A DNA stretch of 64,000 bases from Persicaria tinctoria (taxonomy: Eukaryota; Streptophyta; Magnoliopsida; Caryophyllales; Polygonaceae). The notes under the pieces were generated by a model, which was not told where the DNA came from, did not search any database, and saw nothing but the letters and a program-made list of their open reading frames with translations. The position numbers and the translations under genes are program-made. Shown piece by piece: positions 45,596-56,914 of this stretch. The stretch is taken from assembly GCA_037127255.1 (NCBI GenBank), contig JBANSL010000017.1:67692857-67756856 (forward strand), written 5' to 3'. Numbering within the stretch: position 1 is the stretch's first letter; each line of letters begins with the position of its first letter.

Positions 45596-48390
45596 TTTAG
45601 TGAAAATTGTGTGCTTGGTAAGCACACTAGGAAAAGTTTTAAGTCTTCTGTTCATGTTTCAACTGCCCCTCTTGATTATATGCATTCTGATATGTGGGGC
45701 CCTGCCCAAGTGTCTACTGTTGGTCTTAAGAGGTATTTCATGTCCCTTGTTGATCACTATAGTAGGTATGTTTGGGTTTATTTGTTGAAGACTAAAGATG
45801 AGGCTTTTGAAACTTTTAGGGTGTAGAAAACTAGAGTTGAAAAAGAAACTGGGTTATCTATGAAATGTTTGAAAACTGACAATGGATTGGAATTTTGCAA
45901 TTCTTTGTTTAATGATTTCTGTCAAGAGCATGGCATTAAGAGGCATTTAACCATTCCTGGAACCCCTTAGCAAAATGGTACAGCTAAGAGGTTGAACATG
46001 ATCCTTCTTGAAAAGGCTAGATGCATGTTAATCTCTTCTGGTTTGAAACATTGTTTATGGGGTGAAGCTGTGATTACTGTTGCATATCTGATTAACAAAA
46101 CTCCTTCTTCTGTGATTGCTTTTAAGACACCTTATGAGTTGTGGGCAAAAAGAAAACCTAATCTTGATCATATAAAACCTTTTGGTTGTACTGTTTTCTC
46201 TTATGTCAATCAAGGTAAACTGGAACCCAGGTCACAAAAGTGTGTCCTATTAGGGTATCCAGAAGGGGTTAAAGGGTATAAATTGTTGATTGTCCAACCT
46301 GGTGTTGATAAGACAATTGTGAGTAGGAATGTTATCTTCAATGAGCATGAATTTCATTTTAAGAAAGCTTCTGCCTCTGTGTTACATGATACTGACTTGC
46401 ATGTACATGATGGAGATCAGTTCTATGTCCCTAAGGACATGGATTCTGATTCAGATGATGAATTTGACAGTGGTTATTTTGTAGCCGCCTCCCTTCCTCT
46501 CTCTATTTCTTCTCCTGCCCCTCCTGCTTCTGTGATTGTGCAACCTCACCAATTGGGCGGGGAAGCAAGTAATGAATATGTGTTACCTTCCTCTTTTGTT
46601 TCTCCTATTTCTGTGAATGAGGATGTTGTTTTTGAATCTGTGTCTGCTTCTGGTTCTGGAAATTCTAGTTCTTCATATGCTCATAGACACGATTTAACTG
46701 ATTGGCAGTTGACTAGGGATAGGAGTCCTAGGACTGTCATTCCAAATAAGAGATTCATTACCAACATTGTTGAGTTTGCTTGTCTTGTTTCTTCTGTGGT
46801 GCAAAGTTATACTCCTGAAACTTATGAACAAGTTGTTAAATGTGCTCACTTTAAATTCTGGAAGCAGGCTATGAATGAAGAAATTATGAGAGTGAATAAA
46901 ACCTAGACATTAGTTCCCAAACCTGTTGATGCTAGATTGATTGATTGTAAATGGATCTTTAAGCTTAAAGAGGGAATAACTAAGTCTGGCCCCCTAGATA
47001 CAAAGCTAGGCTGGTTGCTAAAGGTTTTATCCAAAGGGAAGGAGAGGATTACAATGAGATCTTTGCTCCTGTTGTGAAATATAAGACTCTTAGATTGTTG
47101 CTTGCTATGACTGTTGTCTGTGACTTTGAGCTTGCGCAAATGGATGTTAAATCTGCTTTTCTTCATGGTGACTTGGATGAAACAATCTATATGAGACAGC
47201 AGAAGGGCTTCATTGATTCTGTGCATCCTGACTATGCCTGCTTGCTTAATAAATCTATATATGACTTGAAAAAATCTCCACGTAAGTGGAATATAAAGTT
47301 TGATAGATGTATGAGGTTTAGCTTGGGTTTTAAGATAAGTAAGTTTGATACATGTTTGTACTTCAAAGGTTTAAAGCATGCTGGTCCTGTGTTATATGTT
47401 CTTCTATATGTTGATGATATCCTGCTTATTTCTAAGTCTGTTGATTGCATCCTTGATATTAAGAAGAACCTGCAAAAACACTTTGATATGAAGGACTTAG
47501 GCATTGCTAAGAAAATTCTGGGCATGTCAATTGTTAGGGATAGAAAGCATAAGAAGCTTCAGCTGCATCAATGTGACTATGTTCAGAAAGTGCTTGATAG
47601 ATTTCATGTGACTGGTGATAAAGTGAATAACATACATTTAGGTCCTCACCTTGACTTGACTAAGCTTAAAGAAAAGATGTTTGTGGTTGAGTCTATAAGG
47701 ATGAAGTCTATCCTTTAATTATGATGTTGCAGTAGGGTCTGTTATGTATTCTATGATCTGTACTAGACCTGATTTGGCATTTGCTATAAGCACTCTCAGT
47801 AGGTTTATGTCTGAACCTACTGAGAAGCACTGGTTGTCAATGAAATATCTGCTTAAATATCTTCTTGGATCTGTGAACTTGTCTCTGTTATATGTTGAGC
47901 ATTCTTATTCTTATTATTTACATGGTTTTATAGATGCTGACTATGCTAGCAACAAGGACACTAAGAAATCAATCACTTCCTATGTTTATACATGGGTTGG
48001 TAATTGTATTTTCTGAAAGTCCCAACAACAGCCTATATAGTTGCATTATCCTCCACTGAGGCAGAATACATTGCAGCTACAGAAGCCTATAAAGAGGCAA
48101 TCTGGCTGCAGGGTATTCTGAAAGAGATTAAAAAGAAGCACTATACTTCCATATTGCATATAGATAGTCAGAGTGCTCTTTACTTATGTCGTGACCTCAT
48201 GTATCATGAAAGAACTAAGCATATTGATGTGAGATATCATATATTTTATAAGAGAAAAAGTTGAAGATAATGTGATTCATATGAAAAAGATTGATGGTAG
48301 ATATAATCCTGCAGATTTTGGTACGAAAATTGTTCCTCATGATAAGTTTTTGTACTGTAGGAATTTCCTCCACTTGGAGGAGCTAACTAG
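45596..48390 (+). pseudogene. Remnant copia pol (integrase core, RT, RNase H)
   Basis: Translation starts at ENCVLGKHTRKSFKSS, the end of the integrase zinc region, only about 50 bp after the primer site. It then shows DMWGP and KTDNGLEF, but the third catalytic position reads A-K-R where family members have A-E-R. Stops lie at 45824-45826, 45968-45970, 46904-46906 and 48014-48016. A one-base loss near 46985-46992 shifts the RT frame relative to the 34.7-kb element. YVDDILL survives near 47406. It cannot encode working enzymes. Confidence 0.92.
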
Positions 48391-48494
48391 ATTTGTACTA
48401 TGAGCATGGGATGAGGACGGACCTGGCAGAAGAATCCACTTGTTATGAAGTTTGAGTCTGCCCAGTGCAAGACTTAGAAAAGTACAGGGGCATT

Positions 48495-48731
48495 TGTAAT
48501 GTTATGTGATACTTTCCTATGTCTTTTATGCTTGTTTGTTACTTGTAATATTGTGTGTATGCTTGTAACATGTATGTATATGATGATCATACATATTGCA
48601 TATAAAAGATATATATACCATGTATGGATGCATATATTATCTTATATATGCTTGACTGAGTTGTATTGAGCTATGTGAGCTTGATCCTTTAACAAGTTCA
48701 TAAGTATAATATATGGTGTGATAATACATAG

Positions 48732-48811
<80 letters not shown>

Positions 48812-49055
48812 CATGATATATGCTTAATATGTATATAGTGTAAGAGAGACATTAATCCTCGGTTTTGGGCTTTAGGCCCATACAGAGGAAAGACCCATGA
48901 TTGTCGGATTGGAGCTAGAGTAGCCCAGAGCTTAGCCCGGATTCCCGTTAGCTCGTCACTTGGTGCAATGCAGCGTTTTTGCTTGGTTGGAGCTCTCTCT
49001 GGTTGACCTAGCTATAAAAGCTCTTGAAGAGCTTGTTTGTCGGCGTATTGTGTTG

Positions 49056-49106
<51 letters not shown>

Positions 49107-49384
49107 TTCCAAAAACGCTCTCTCTTTTAGGGTTTCTAGGGTTTGGCGTATTGTGTTGAGCTCTCTCTCTCTCTCTCTTCATCTTCCAAAAACGCTCTCT
49201 CTTCTAGGGTTTCTAGGGTTTGGAGTTCCTCTCTCTTGCCTGAGGTTTTTTGAGCGAGGAAGCGAAGATTGGTGGCCGACGCCGACGGTGTCCCTGGAGG
49301 TTCTCTGAGATCCGGCGCTCGAAGCTTTGGGTGGCAGCTCTCCTCTCCAGGTGATCTAGGGTTTGGAGATCGAAGACTTCTTTG
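48495..49384 (+). repeat. Truncated 3' LTR with expansions and an internal duplication
   Basis: Matches the 5' LTR but contains a TA run of about 70 bases (48736-48807) and a CT run of about 45 bases (49057-49102). A segment from ggcgtattgtgttgagctct to ctagggtttggcg is repeated in tandem at about 49042-49145 and 49146-49222. Similarity ends within gaagacttctt at about 49384. Confidence 0.88.
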
Positions 49385-49789
49385 ATATTTGAAATATATT
49401 AAATAATGGGCTATTTTTTATTTTTTAAATATTTTATGAGTGAAAACTTTTGTTTGTTAATAAGAAAGTTTTATTTCATGAATGCTAAAAAGGTGTTTTT
49501 AAAATGTTAATTTCTCACCTTTCTTATTCAATATGACCTAATTATATAATAAATTAACCAAAATATTTAAGGAAATATGAAAAAATAACATTTTTGTAAA
49601 AAAATTATATATTAAAAAAGGTCATGGGTGATTCTTTAAAAGAAAAATAAATTTATGAATGGTTTATATAAATTTTTATTTTAAGGATGATTTTTTGAAA
49701 ATTGACCTATTTTAAGGGTGGTCCTCAGTCCCTTAATTAGCAGATCACAAATTCAATCATTAACTGATCTTCAATAAATGCATCCTCTA
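49385..49789. other. AT-rich intergenic sequence
   Basis: Nothing coding or repeated was recognised immediately right of the truncated LTR. Confidence 0.4.
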
Positions 49790-50148
49790 GACTAACTACA
49801 ATGGTTAAGTGTACAAATGTACATATTTGCACAAGGTGTTTAAAAATGCACATCACTTTTTGATGTTTTACTCCATTGGTTAAATGTGCATTTTATACAC
49901 ACCTATCTCTAAGTAAATATGATTAAATTAAAAAGGAAAAGAAAAATTTTAAAAACAAACAATAGAAATGACTTTACTTTGTTGAAAAGTGATAAAAAGT
50001 TTTTGCACATGGGGGAGGTGAAGTGCTTATATTTGAGCACTTTGTGTGCAAATGTACACATTTTAAGCACTCAAAAGTAACCATTGGAGCACAATTTGAA
50101 TAAAAATGTGCATATTTAAGCATTTGCACCATACCATTGGAGTTAGTC
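49790..50148. mobile_element. Probable Tourist-like MITE
   Basis: The left end GACTAACTACAATGGTTAAG mirrors the right end ...accattggagttagtc. Internal arms continue to match (aatgtacatatttgcac and gtgcatatttaagc). The flanking trinucleotides are CTA and TTA, near but not identical, so the target duplication is uncertain. Confidence 0.65.
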
Positions 50149-51526
50149 TTATGGGTTTCTTTCTTCATGTCACGGGAATCTTTATCTTAGACATATACTC
50201 CGTATATAATACAGAGTACCGATTATTTATTAATTATATATATAATAACGTCTTCCTATATTCCAAAAGCATAGGATAAAAAGAAAAGATCCTTTTGTTC
50301 AATAATTTGAACTGTTGTTTGGTTCGGTGAGATGTCACTGCATTAGTCTGCATGTGTGTGACTGATTTTAGTTCTGATGGAAGTTGTAGTATCGATTATC
50401 GAGTGTCGTGTTTGATCGAGTAGACCGTGGAAGTGTTCGTGGTTTTCGGATATTCCTCATTTAGGTGAGGGAAATGTCGCTGATCCACACTGCCTGAGGC
50501 ATCGTCCTTTCCGGTGGTGGGTTACTGCTATCCGCCTTCCCAGCATCGAAACATCGTTTGAGTATTCGCACTCTCATATCTTTTTGGCATTTGCAAATCA
50601 TCATGGTCTTTCTCAACTTCTTCACTGGCTGATGATCTTTTATGTGGTGTTGAGTTTGTCATTTGTTTGTTTTTGCTTTGCATTTTTATATGTTGTATCA
50701 TGACGATTAGTCTGTTAATTTGTCGATCTGTTGATCACTTAAATTACCAAACAATATTTTGTCTGGTATCTCGAATCCTTTGCTTTAAAAAAAACATTTA
50801 ATATTATTAAACCCAAAAAAGCTACGTACAACACAAGTTTCCTTTTCTTTTCCCTATTAAAAAAAAGGGTATAACATATATACCACTTTATGTAATCTGT
50901 TTATTTTTATTTTTTTGATCAATTTTAATCTTTTCATTTAGTAAGAGTTGGTTGGTGAAAAAAAAAACATATGGACCCCGGTTCCTCCTTTTTCCCGGGA
51001 AAATCTTTCGGTTTGGGTCAAAGTTGTTAACCGAACGTTACGCCTCCTCAACCGGATAAACAATTTCTGAATTTATTAAATATAAAAAAAATTAGATACC
51101 AATTTAAAGTGTGGATGAATTTAAAGGGTTTCACCCCCTTAATCAAATCATAGTTATTCGGCGCTCTTAAATTTGAACAAAAACCGTTAATTGCGTGGAT
51201 ATAAATCGAGTGTGAATCTTGCATGGTTCCCACATGTGAAGTGCATGTCAACCTTGCAGTCTTTATACATACATGCAATAAAATACCTAGTGTGAAAAGT
51301 GAAAACACGGGCGGAAATGGGGCGGATTATGAGTGAGATGTGAATATATTGTGCACCGTACTTTTATGCCAAACAAGACCTAGATAAATATTTTTATGTT
51401 TAAATATTAAATGAAATATTTGCCTTAAAAAAAATACTCATATTTTAAAATAAAAATATTTCTCATTCTAGTTCAACATTGGGTGGAAAATATATAACTT
51501 TGAAAATAAAAAACAAAAGAAATAAC
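50149..51526. other. Intergenic sequence, no gene recognised
   Basis: Contains AT-rich stretches and a less AT-rich part at about 50330-50560 with no open frame of note. An 86-codon minus-strand frame at 51048-51308 shows no motif. Confidence 0.4.
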
Positions 51527-51529
51527 TTA

Positions 51530-51895
51530 GTGCTAGTTTGGATAAATGTAGGAAGTCTACTTCCCGGGAATTTAATTCCTGGCCGGGAACTCTACTTCCC
51601 ATGAATTACACTTTCTGAGATTTTATAAAACATGTTTGGTTGAAAAATGAAATAATGGTGGATTTGATATAGTGAGATAAATAAGAGATTTTTATTAGTA
51701 AGAAAATGGTGGAAGTTGTCTTACTATGTACCCCCTTGGTAATTCTAACTCCTGTATTTCACAGGAAGTTAAATTTATGGGAATTTCAATTCCTGGGTTT
51801 TTGGAGAAGAAAATTTTTAACTAAACGCAGATATTCTATCCAACTTCCTGAGATATTCAACTTTCTGGGTTTTTCAAACCAATCCAAACGAGTAC
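51530..51895. mobile_element. Tourist-like (PIF/Harbinger) MITE
   Basis: The termini GTGCTAGTTTGGAT and ATCCAAACGAGTAC are inverted with one mismatch. Both sides carry TTA (51527-51529 and 51896-51898). Internal ggaagt and cttcct words also mirror. It is 366 bp, non-coding. Confidence 0.82.
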
Positions 51896-52085
51896 TTAAA
51901 CAAGTGAGACTGAGACAGGGATCCATTCACTACTAGAAAACACGGCCTTTTTTGACGCTTTGTCTTCGACGCTTTTAGAAACTGTCGGGTCAATTTTTAG
52001 GGTGCGTTTTCACTTTAACCATTCTTGACGCTTTTAAGCGTCGAGAAGTGCAGAATAAATAAAAAGAGGCGGACCCTTTTTTTTT

Positions 52086-53640
52086 TAGCACATCTCTCTC
52101 TCCGTCAAACCCTCACAAATCGAAGCCCCTGGACTCCCGTCCTCTCCTGCGATTTCACCACCTCCTTGATTTTCAGTTTCTAGTTCTACAATTGCGAAGC
52201 CGAACAATCAAATCCCCAAACTCAAGTTGTCCATCACCTCCTTTGATTTCTACACTTGAAGATACTGGACTTCTTTATCAATTTCTCTTACTATATATTC
52301 GAAAATCTCCTTCTATGTTCAAGTTCTTTGTGTCTTCTCAGATCTACTTTCTTTTGTTCAATTTCAAGTAAGATTTCTTATTATTCTCCTTATCTCTCTC
52401 ATAATTTTTTACTTTTGGTGGATTTAGGTCACTATTCTGTGAATTTCCCCCAACTTCTGATGACAAATTCAAGATTAGGGTTTTTCCCCAATTTCTTTTG
52501 TACTTGTGGTGAATTTGGATTCCAATAGTTCTTCTTCGATGTATTTTAAATTCATCGCATAAAAGATTGTGAATTTTGTTCGGTGGTGTTTATTTTCTAG
52601 CGAATGGAACTCTGGGGCTCAAAATTGTGGCATGAATCTCTGTTGTGTTTGGTTTCTATATGGTACTAATTTCACAAATGTTGTTTTTTTGCCCTTTTCA
52701 ATTCAATTTGCGCGGATAGAAATTCTTTGGAGCTAGGGTTTGCAGGTGGCGACTGATATGGCCAACTGATTCGACGATCGTTGAAGATATGACACTTGAG
52801 TTACTGAACCGAAGCCTTGCCGAGATGTGTTGTGCCAGATCCGGTTCGCAAGCACCGAAGGTCGCCTCTAACCCTTACCTGTGAGTATCAAACCCTCTCT
52901 ATTGAATTCATGGTTGAGGTTGTATCTTTAGTGTCATTGTTTTGTATTATTAATGATAAGTTTGTTGTATCTTTGTGATAGTGTGGCCTTTAGAAACCAG
53001 AATCTGATGAGTAAAATAAAAGCATCATGTTGTGTTGATGTTATCCTTCTGGACATATATGTTTTTCCTTTGTATTTATTTGTTAGTTTGTTCTTAGTTG
53101 AATCTCATTAGACAATAGCATCATTTTGTTTAACTCCATGTTCTATGACTTTTATGTACGTTGGTTGTGACCGAGGCTGCAATTTGGTTTATCCATTTAG
53201 TTTGGACCATGTTTGATTGTTGGTTAGTTATCAATGCTATCCACAATATATTTTATTTCTTATTTTTTACTTTGTCCTATAGATTAAAAGCTATTATGGA
53301 CTATACTGAAAGTTTGAACGAAATGGTAATCTAATAAGTCCATTAAAGTTAAGAACTTATGATGAAAACTAACTTATCCAGAAACACTTTCCAGTTTGAT
53401 GGAGATTGTGGGTTGAATTTGCAAGTCAATGCAATTACACCATCCAGGATGCAGATGCTCACAGTGAATGGGTGAGCAGTGAGTTGTGTCTACTTTAGCC
53501 CGAACAATCAGTAGCCAACTATTACCTCATCTAATTGGAGAGCAAGTCTGTTTTTGATGAGCTGAAGGTTGACCTTGAGTCTGAGGCAGAAAATGTTGAG
53601 AGAGCTGCTACCGCTTCTAGGAAAAAGGTACTTTTTAGTT
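52086..53640 (+). other. Exon-like interior of the CACTA element
   Basis: From about 52090 the sequence becomes C+T-rich like a plant 5' leader (ctctctctccgtcaaaccct). Exon-like islands follow near 52745-52880 and 53535-53627, separated by T-rich intron-like DNA. The second island can be read as SKSVFDELKVDLESEAEN and ends aaaaag before gta, a plausible splice donor. I do not recognise the source gene, and the islands are too short to assign function. Confidence 0.35.
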
Positions 53641-53755
53641 ACTTATTTGTCATTGATTCATTTTATGTTGGTTTTAGGAATATTCATATTTTTCTAGAAG
53701 GTGTATTGCTCTTATTCATGATTGTTTTATGGTTTAGGCTAGCATATTTTTCTAG

Positions 53756-53998
53756 AAGGTGGAGTCTGATTGTCAGACGCTTGTGAGCATGTTGCAGCAA
53801 GAGGGTCAAGAGAAAGGGGTTCTCTACAATCTTGTCTCAGGAATAAATACTCTGGGGGACTCCTTCGATTCAGTTGTTTGCTCCTACGTGAGGCGGGACG
53901 GGAATAAGGTGGCACATGAGTTTGCAACCTTTAGACCTATTTGTCATTCAACCTTTTTTTTGTCTCTTTTTAAGAACTTCCGGATAATGTCGTATTGA
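53756..53998 (+). pseudogene. RNase H-like (RVT_3) domain fragment inside the CACTA element
   Basis: Translation gives VESDCQTLVSMLQQ, then FDSVVCSYVRRDGNKVAHEFA, the second half of the plant RNase H-like domain (Asp of the third block and the N-x-x-A-H block). It is preceded by ttttctag, a possible splice acceptor. The first half of the domain (DGS block) is absent. It could be a captured fragment of an RNase H-like gene or of a LINE. Confidence 0.65.
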
Positions 53999-54560
53999 AG
54001 GAAATGGAATGAGTTTGATGGTTTGCTACTCAAAAAAATATTTGGGTCCTTATTAAACATGTGTACATCAGTACATGTATTATTATTTGTTAGTTACTAC
54101 TGTATCAAATAATAATATTTGGTATTTTTAGTGCATTTTGAGTAATTTGTTCCTACTATATACATACCAGCTTTTTGGAAACTATGCTAATGAAAATTAT
54201 TCTAATGGAAAATATATATGCATTTAAAAGAAAAATGAAAAGTGTGTGATTCTTGACGTTTTAAATTGTCATTTACATTTCAGCTTTTTGGTGCTAAACA
54301 AATTCCCGACGTTTTTTAATGTCAAGGAAAAGGCGGGATGTGATGGTTAAAGAGCGGGAGAGATGGAATGGAAAACGTCGGCAATATAACATTGACGATT
54401 TAAAACGTAGAAATTTTTCACGTTTAAAAACGTCGGCCATTTCTGGCTTTGACATTTCCGACGTTTTTTTAAAACGTCGAGACATTTTTTCCCGACGTTT
54501 TAAAACGTCGAGAATGGTCAAAAAATGTGTCGCGAATGGCCGTGTTTTCTAGTAGTGATT

Positions 54561-55183
54561 TCATTATCCTATTGTATAAACAATAGCAAATTCAAAAGCA
54601 CTCTTTAGGTTTTTTTTATAAGGGGTAGAAAATTAAATCACATATTTAATTGGATTATTGGATATATTTATTAGGTAATTATTAAAGCGAGTTATAGGAA
54701 AGATTATTGGGGCAAGTCTTGGAGCGCCCCATCGATCACTCATTTCATCCGTTACTTGCATCATCTGTCACCAACTCTTTGTAGATTTTTTTTTCACAAA
54801 AATAGTACGAGCAAAGCAGGTGAAATGGATATCCGTCCTCCATTTCCAACCCTACATATAAAATGTGAATTGTGCATGATTTTTAAATGCAGATAATTCG
54901 AATAATTTTTATATGTGTGCATCTTTATTTCACACCTGATAGTACTGCTTATGTTGTGGACCTTGTGGTTTAGATTGTGTTTGACATGCAAGTTGAAAAA
55001 ATATTTAAGTTAAAACAATTCTGATCTTCTAGACCTCATCCATAAGGATGTCATCGGATAGAGCTCGTCCGCCCGAATTCTTTCATAATAAAAAAAATAA
55101 AATCTCACGGATGGCTAGTTGTTACTAGCTTAGTTTAAAAATAAATGGCGTTTGACTTTTTAACACGTTTTTTTAAGAAACTA
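54561..55183. other. Intergenic sequence, no gene recognised
   Basis: AT-rich. A 65-codon minus-strand frame (54794-54991) has no motif. Confidence 0.4.
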
Positions 55184-55402
55184 CTCTCCCCGTTCAACAA
55201 TATTTGCATGTTTTTTAAAGAACCTAAAAATTATAGTAAAATATTAACTTTTTTATCATTTTTTTAATAATTTCATACTTCTTACTAATAAGTATTAAAT
55301 TATTTTTTAAAAAAATTTAATAAAAAATTAATATTTTACCATCTTTTTGAGATTCTTAAAAAACGTACAAAATATAAAAGGATATATATTATTGAACGGA
55401 GG
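55184..55402. mobile_element. Stowaway MITE
   Basis: The left end CTCTCCCCGTTCAACAATA mirrors the right end tattattgaacggagg, and gcatgttttttaaagaa mirrors ttcttaaaaaacgt. TA flanks both ends (55182-55183 and 55403-55404). It lies 350 bp past the stop codon of the PMEI gene. Confidence 0.85.
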
Positions 55403-55404
55403 TA

Positions 55405-55754
55405 CTATATAAAATATCATATTTTTTAATTTTTTAATATAGTATAAATACTTATTAATAAAGTAATTAATATAAACTATTTATTGCCTCATTATTACAC
55501 ATTAATTTTCATCATAAATTATAATTTTACAATAAGCACGTTGCTTAAACCGAATAGAAACTGCATAAATACTATATTGCCATACACTAATCACAAGTCT
55601 GTACTGGTACCAAAACCAAAACAAAACCCCCCAAAATATTTTTCAAAAAAAAAAAACAAACAAACAAACGCACATAAAATAAGAGGAAAATCAAAAAAAA
55701 AAAAAAAGAGCTAAAATCGATTAACTAGCTGCTTCATTAATTAATTAATTAAAA
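55405..55754. other. 3' flank of the PMEI gene
   Basis: AT-rich with A-runs at about 55648-55657 and 55694-55708 and TTAATTAA-type repeats next to the stop codon. Probably includes the PMEI 3' UTR on the minus strand. Confidence 0.45.
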
Positions 55755-56396
55755 TTAATTAAGCGATGAAGCGTAGGTATTAACGAGAGCCAAAGCATTG
55801 CTGGTGAGCTTCCTGACTTTGGTGGCCCAACCAAACACGTCCGATCTCAAATCCTCCTCGGAAACCCCTTCAAATCCGTCCGTACACGTGTCCTCATTGG
55901 TGAGCGCGGCGCTCATCCACGTCTGCACGTTGCTCAGCTGGAACCTCAGCGCCTCGTTCCCGGCTCCAGCCGCGCCGAGCTGCCGCATCTGCTTCAGCGA
56001 GCCGCGCATCTGCCCCACGGCGTCAGAGAACGTGGAGGCGCAGTCGCGTACGGCAGAGGCGGCGCGGCGGTCGGGGGAGAAGTCGGAGTGGCGGGTGAGG
56101 TTGGAGAAGTGGCTCGCGGCGCGGCGCGCCTTGGCGAGGCTGACGCCGACGGCCACGAGCGCCAGCTGAGCCGAGTCGCGGCTGATGGCCGAGGCGTAGC
56201 GGGAGAGGGAGCTGTAGCACACGTCTGGGTACAGCGTCGCGTTGCATTGCTCCCTTATGAACTTGAAGTCGGTCATGGCGGCTCCGTCGGTGTCGTAGGG
56301 GGAGTACTCGCCGGCGGAGGGCGGCGCGTGGAGGAGGAGGAGGAGGAGGAGGAGGAGTGGGAGGAGGAAGAGAATTGGAGAGTGGGAGGATTCCAT
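55755..56396 (-). CDS. Pectin methylesterase inhibitor (PMEI-domain protein)
   Basis: Single exon, 213 aa, ATG at 56394-56396. An upstream in-frame Met at 56427-56429 would put a charged stretch before the signal peptide, so the internal start is preferred. Residues 1-29 are a signal peptide with a run of nine Leu. The mature part has the four Cys of the PMEI four-helix fold: C51 and C60 (REQCNATLYPDVC), C119 (VRDC) and C171 (NEDTC). PMEIs form a 1:1 complex with plant pectin methylesterase in the cell wall and block demethylesterification. Its length is usual for a stand-alone inhibitor, with no esterase domain. The coding DNA is much richer in G+C than its surroundings. Related invertase inhibitors share the fold, but the spacing and sequence favour PMEI. 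Confidence 0.93.
   Translation of the reverse strand: MESSHSPILFLLPLLLLLLLLLHAPPSAGEYSPYDTDGAAMTDFKFIREQCNATLYPDVCYSSLSRYASAISRDSAQLALVAVGVSLAKARRAASHFSNLTRHSDFSPDRRAASAVRDCASTFSDAVGQMRGSLKQMRQLGAAGAGNEALRFQLSNVQTWMSAALTNEDTCTDGFEGVSEEDLRSDVFGWATKVRKLTSNALALVNTYASSLN
56332..56368. repeat. GGA trinucleotide repeat coding the Leu run of the signal peptide
   Basis: GGA/GGAG units on the + strand read as CTC Leu codons on the minus strand, within the hydrophobic core of the PMEI signal peptide. Length change here would alter the signal core in frame. Confidence 0.85.
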
Positions 56397-56569
56397 TGTT
56401 ACCTTATTTCTTAGGTACAATTTGTACAAATGTGGGGTTTAAGTAGGACTTAGGTGTATTGGTTAATTACTATTTTACCCTTTCGAGTAAAAATTATTAA
56501 CCTACAAATCACATAATTTTAGGGCAAAAGTTTAAGTTTTTCTTTTTGTCGAATAAAATTGAGATGAAG

Positions 56570-56765
56570 GTTTTTTTTTTTTTTTGTGACGTGGGGTTCC
56601 GAGATTGTCGACAAATCTCCCACGGATTCGAACCCTAGCCTGCAAAGGACGAGAACCGGGTAAGTCAGGCGGCAAGCCACCAGGCAGGCTTACCCTAGCC
56701 TGCAAAGGACGCGAACCGGGTAAGCCAAACGGCAAGCCACCAGGCACCAGGCAGACTCACCCAAG
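56570..56765 (-). mobile_element. SINE-like retroposon with internal duplication
   Basis: A T-run at about 56571-56585 is a minus-strand poly(A). Minus-strand GGGTTCGAATCC resembles a Pol III B box. A segment of about 60 bp (tagcctgcaaaggacg...caagccaccaggca on the + strand) occurs twice in tandem at about 56636-56690 and 56696-56750. It lies upstream of the PMEI gene. No exact target duplication was found, so SINE identity is inferred. Confidence 0.45.
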
Positions 56766-56914
56766 CCAATAATAAAAATGAAATATTTTAGATGAGATAT
56801 AGTATATAATTACAAGCACTAGAATTTATGAACAACGTCTTTTATTTTAGAATTTTAAAATTATCCAAAATTATCAAAGCATGATTTTTTTTAATTTAAA
56901 AAAAGAAAAAATTG

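Larger units (their letters stand above)
44542..49384 (+). mobile_element. Decayed, internally deleted Ty1/copia element
   Basis: The 5' LTR is 44542-45546, with the tRNA-iMet primer site TGGTATCAGAGC just inside. The 3' LTR starts at 48495 and stops near 49384, where similarity to the 5' LTR ends, so about the last 290 bases are lost. The LTR and pol sequences are recognisably related to the 34.7-kb element. Gag, protease and the integrase N-terminus are missing. The remaining pol has several nonsense codons and frameshifts. No target duplication can be tested because the right border is gone. Confidence 0.93.
51928..54557. mobile_element. CACTA transposon carrying gene-like sequence
   Basis: The left end CACTACTAGAAAACACGGCC is the exact reverse complement of the right end GGCCGTGTTTTCTAGTAGTG. 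The 3-bp target duplication ATT is at 51925-51927 and 54558-54560. Subterminal DNA holds many copies of a CGACGTTTT/AAAACGTCG motif (54300-54500) and gacgctttt variants on the left, likely transposase-binding sites. No transposase is visible. The 2.6-kb interior contains leader-like, exon-like and RNase H-like sequence, so it fits a gene-capturing non-autonomous element. Confidence 0.93.

Noticed and set aside
55798..56414. Several + strand frames of 70-120 codons across the PMEI gene
   Set aside because: They arise from the G+C-rich coding DNA of the opposite strand; only the minus frame shows a signal peptide and the four conserved Cys.
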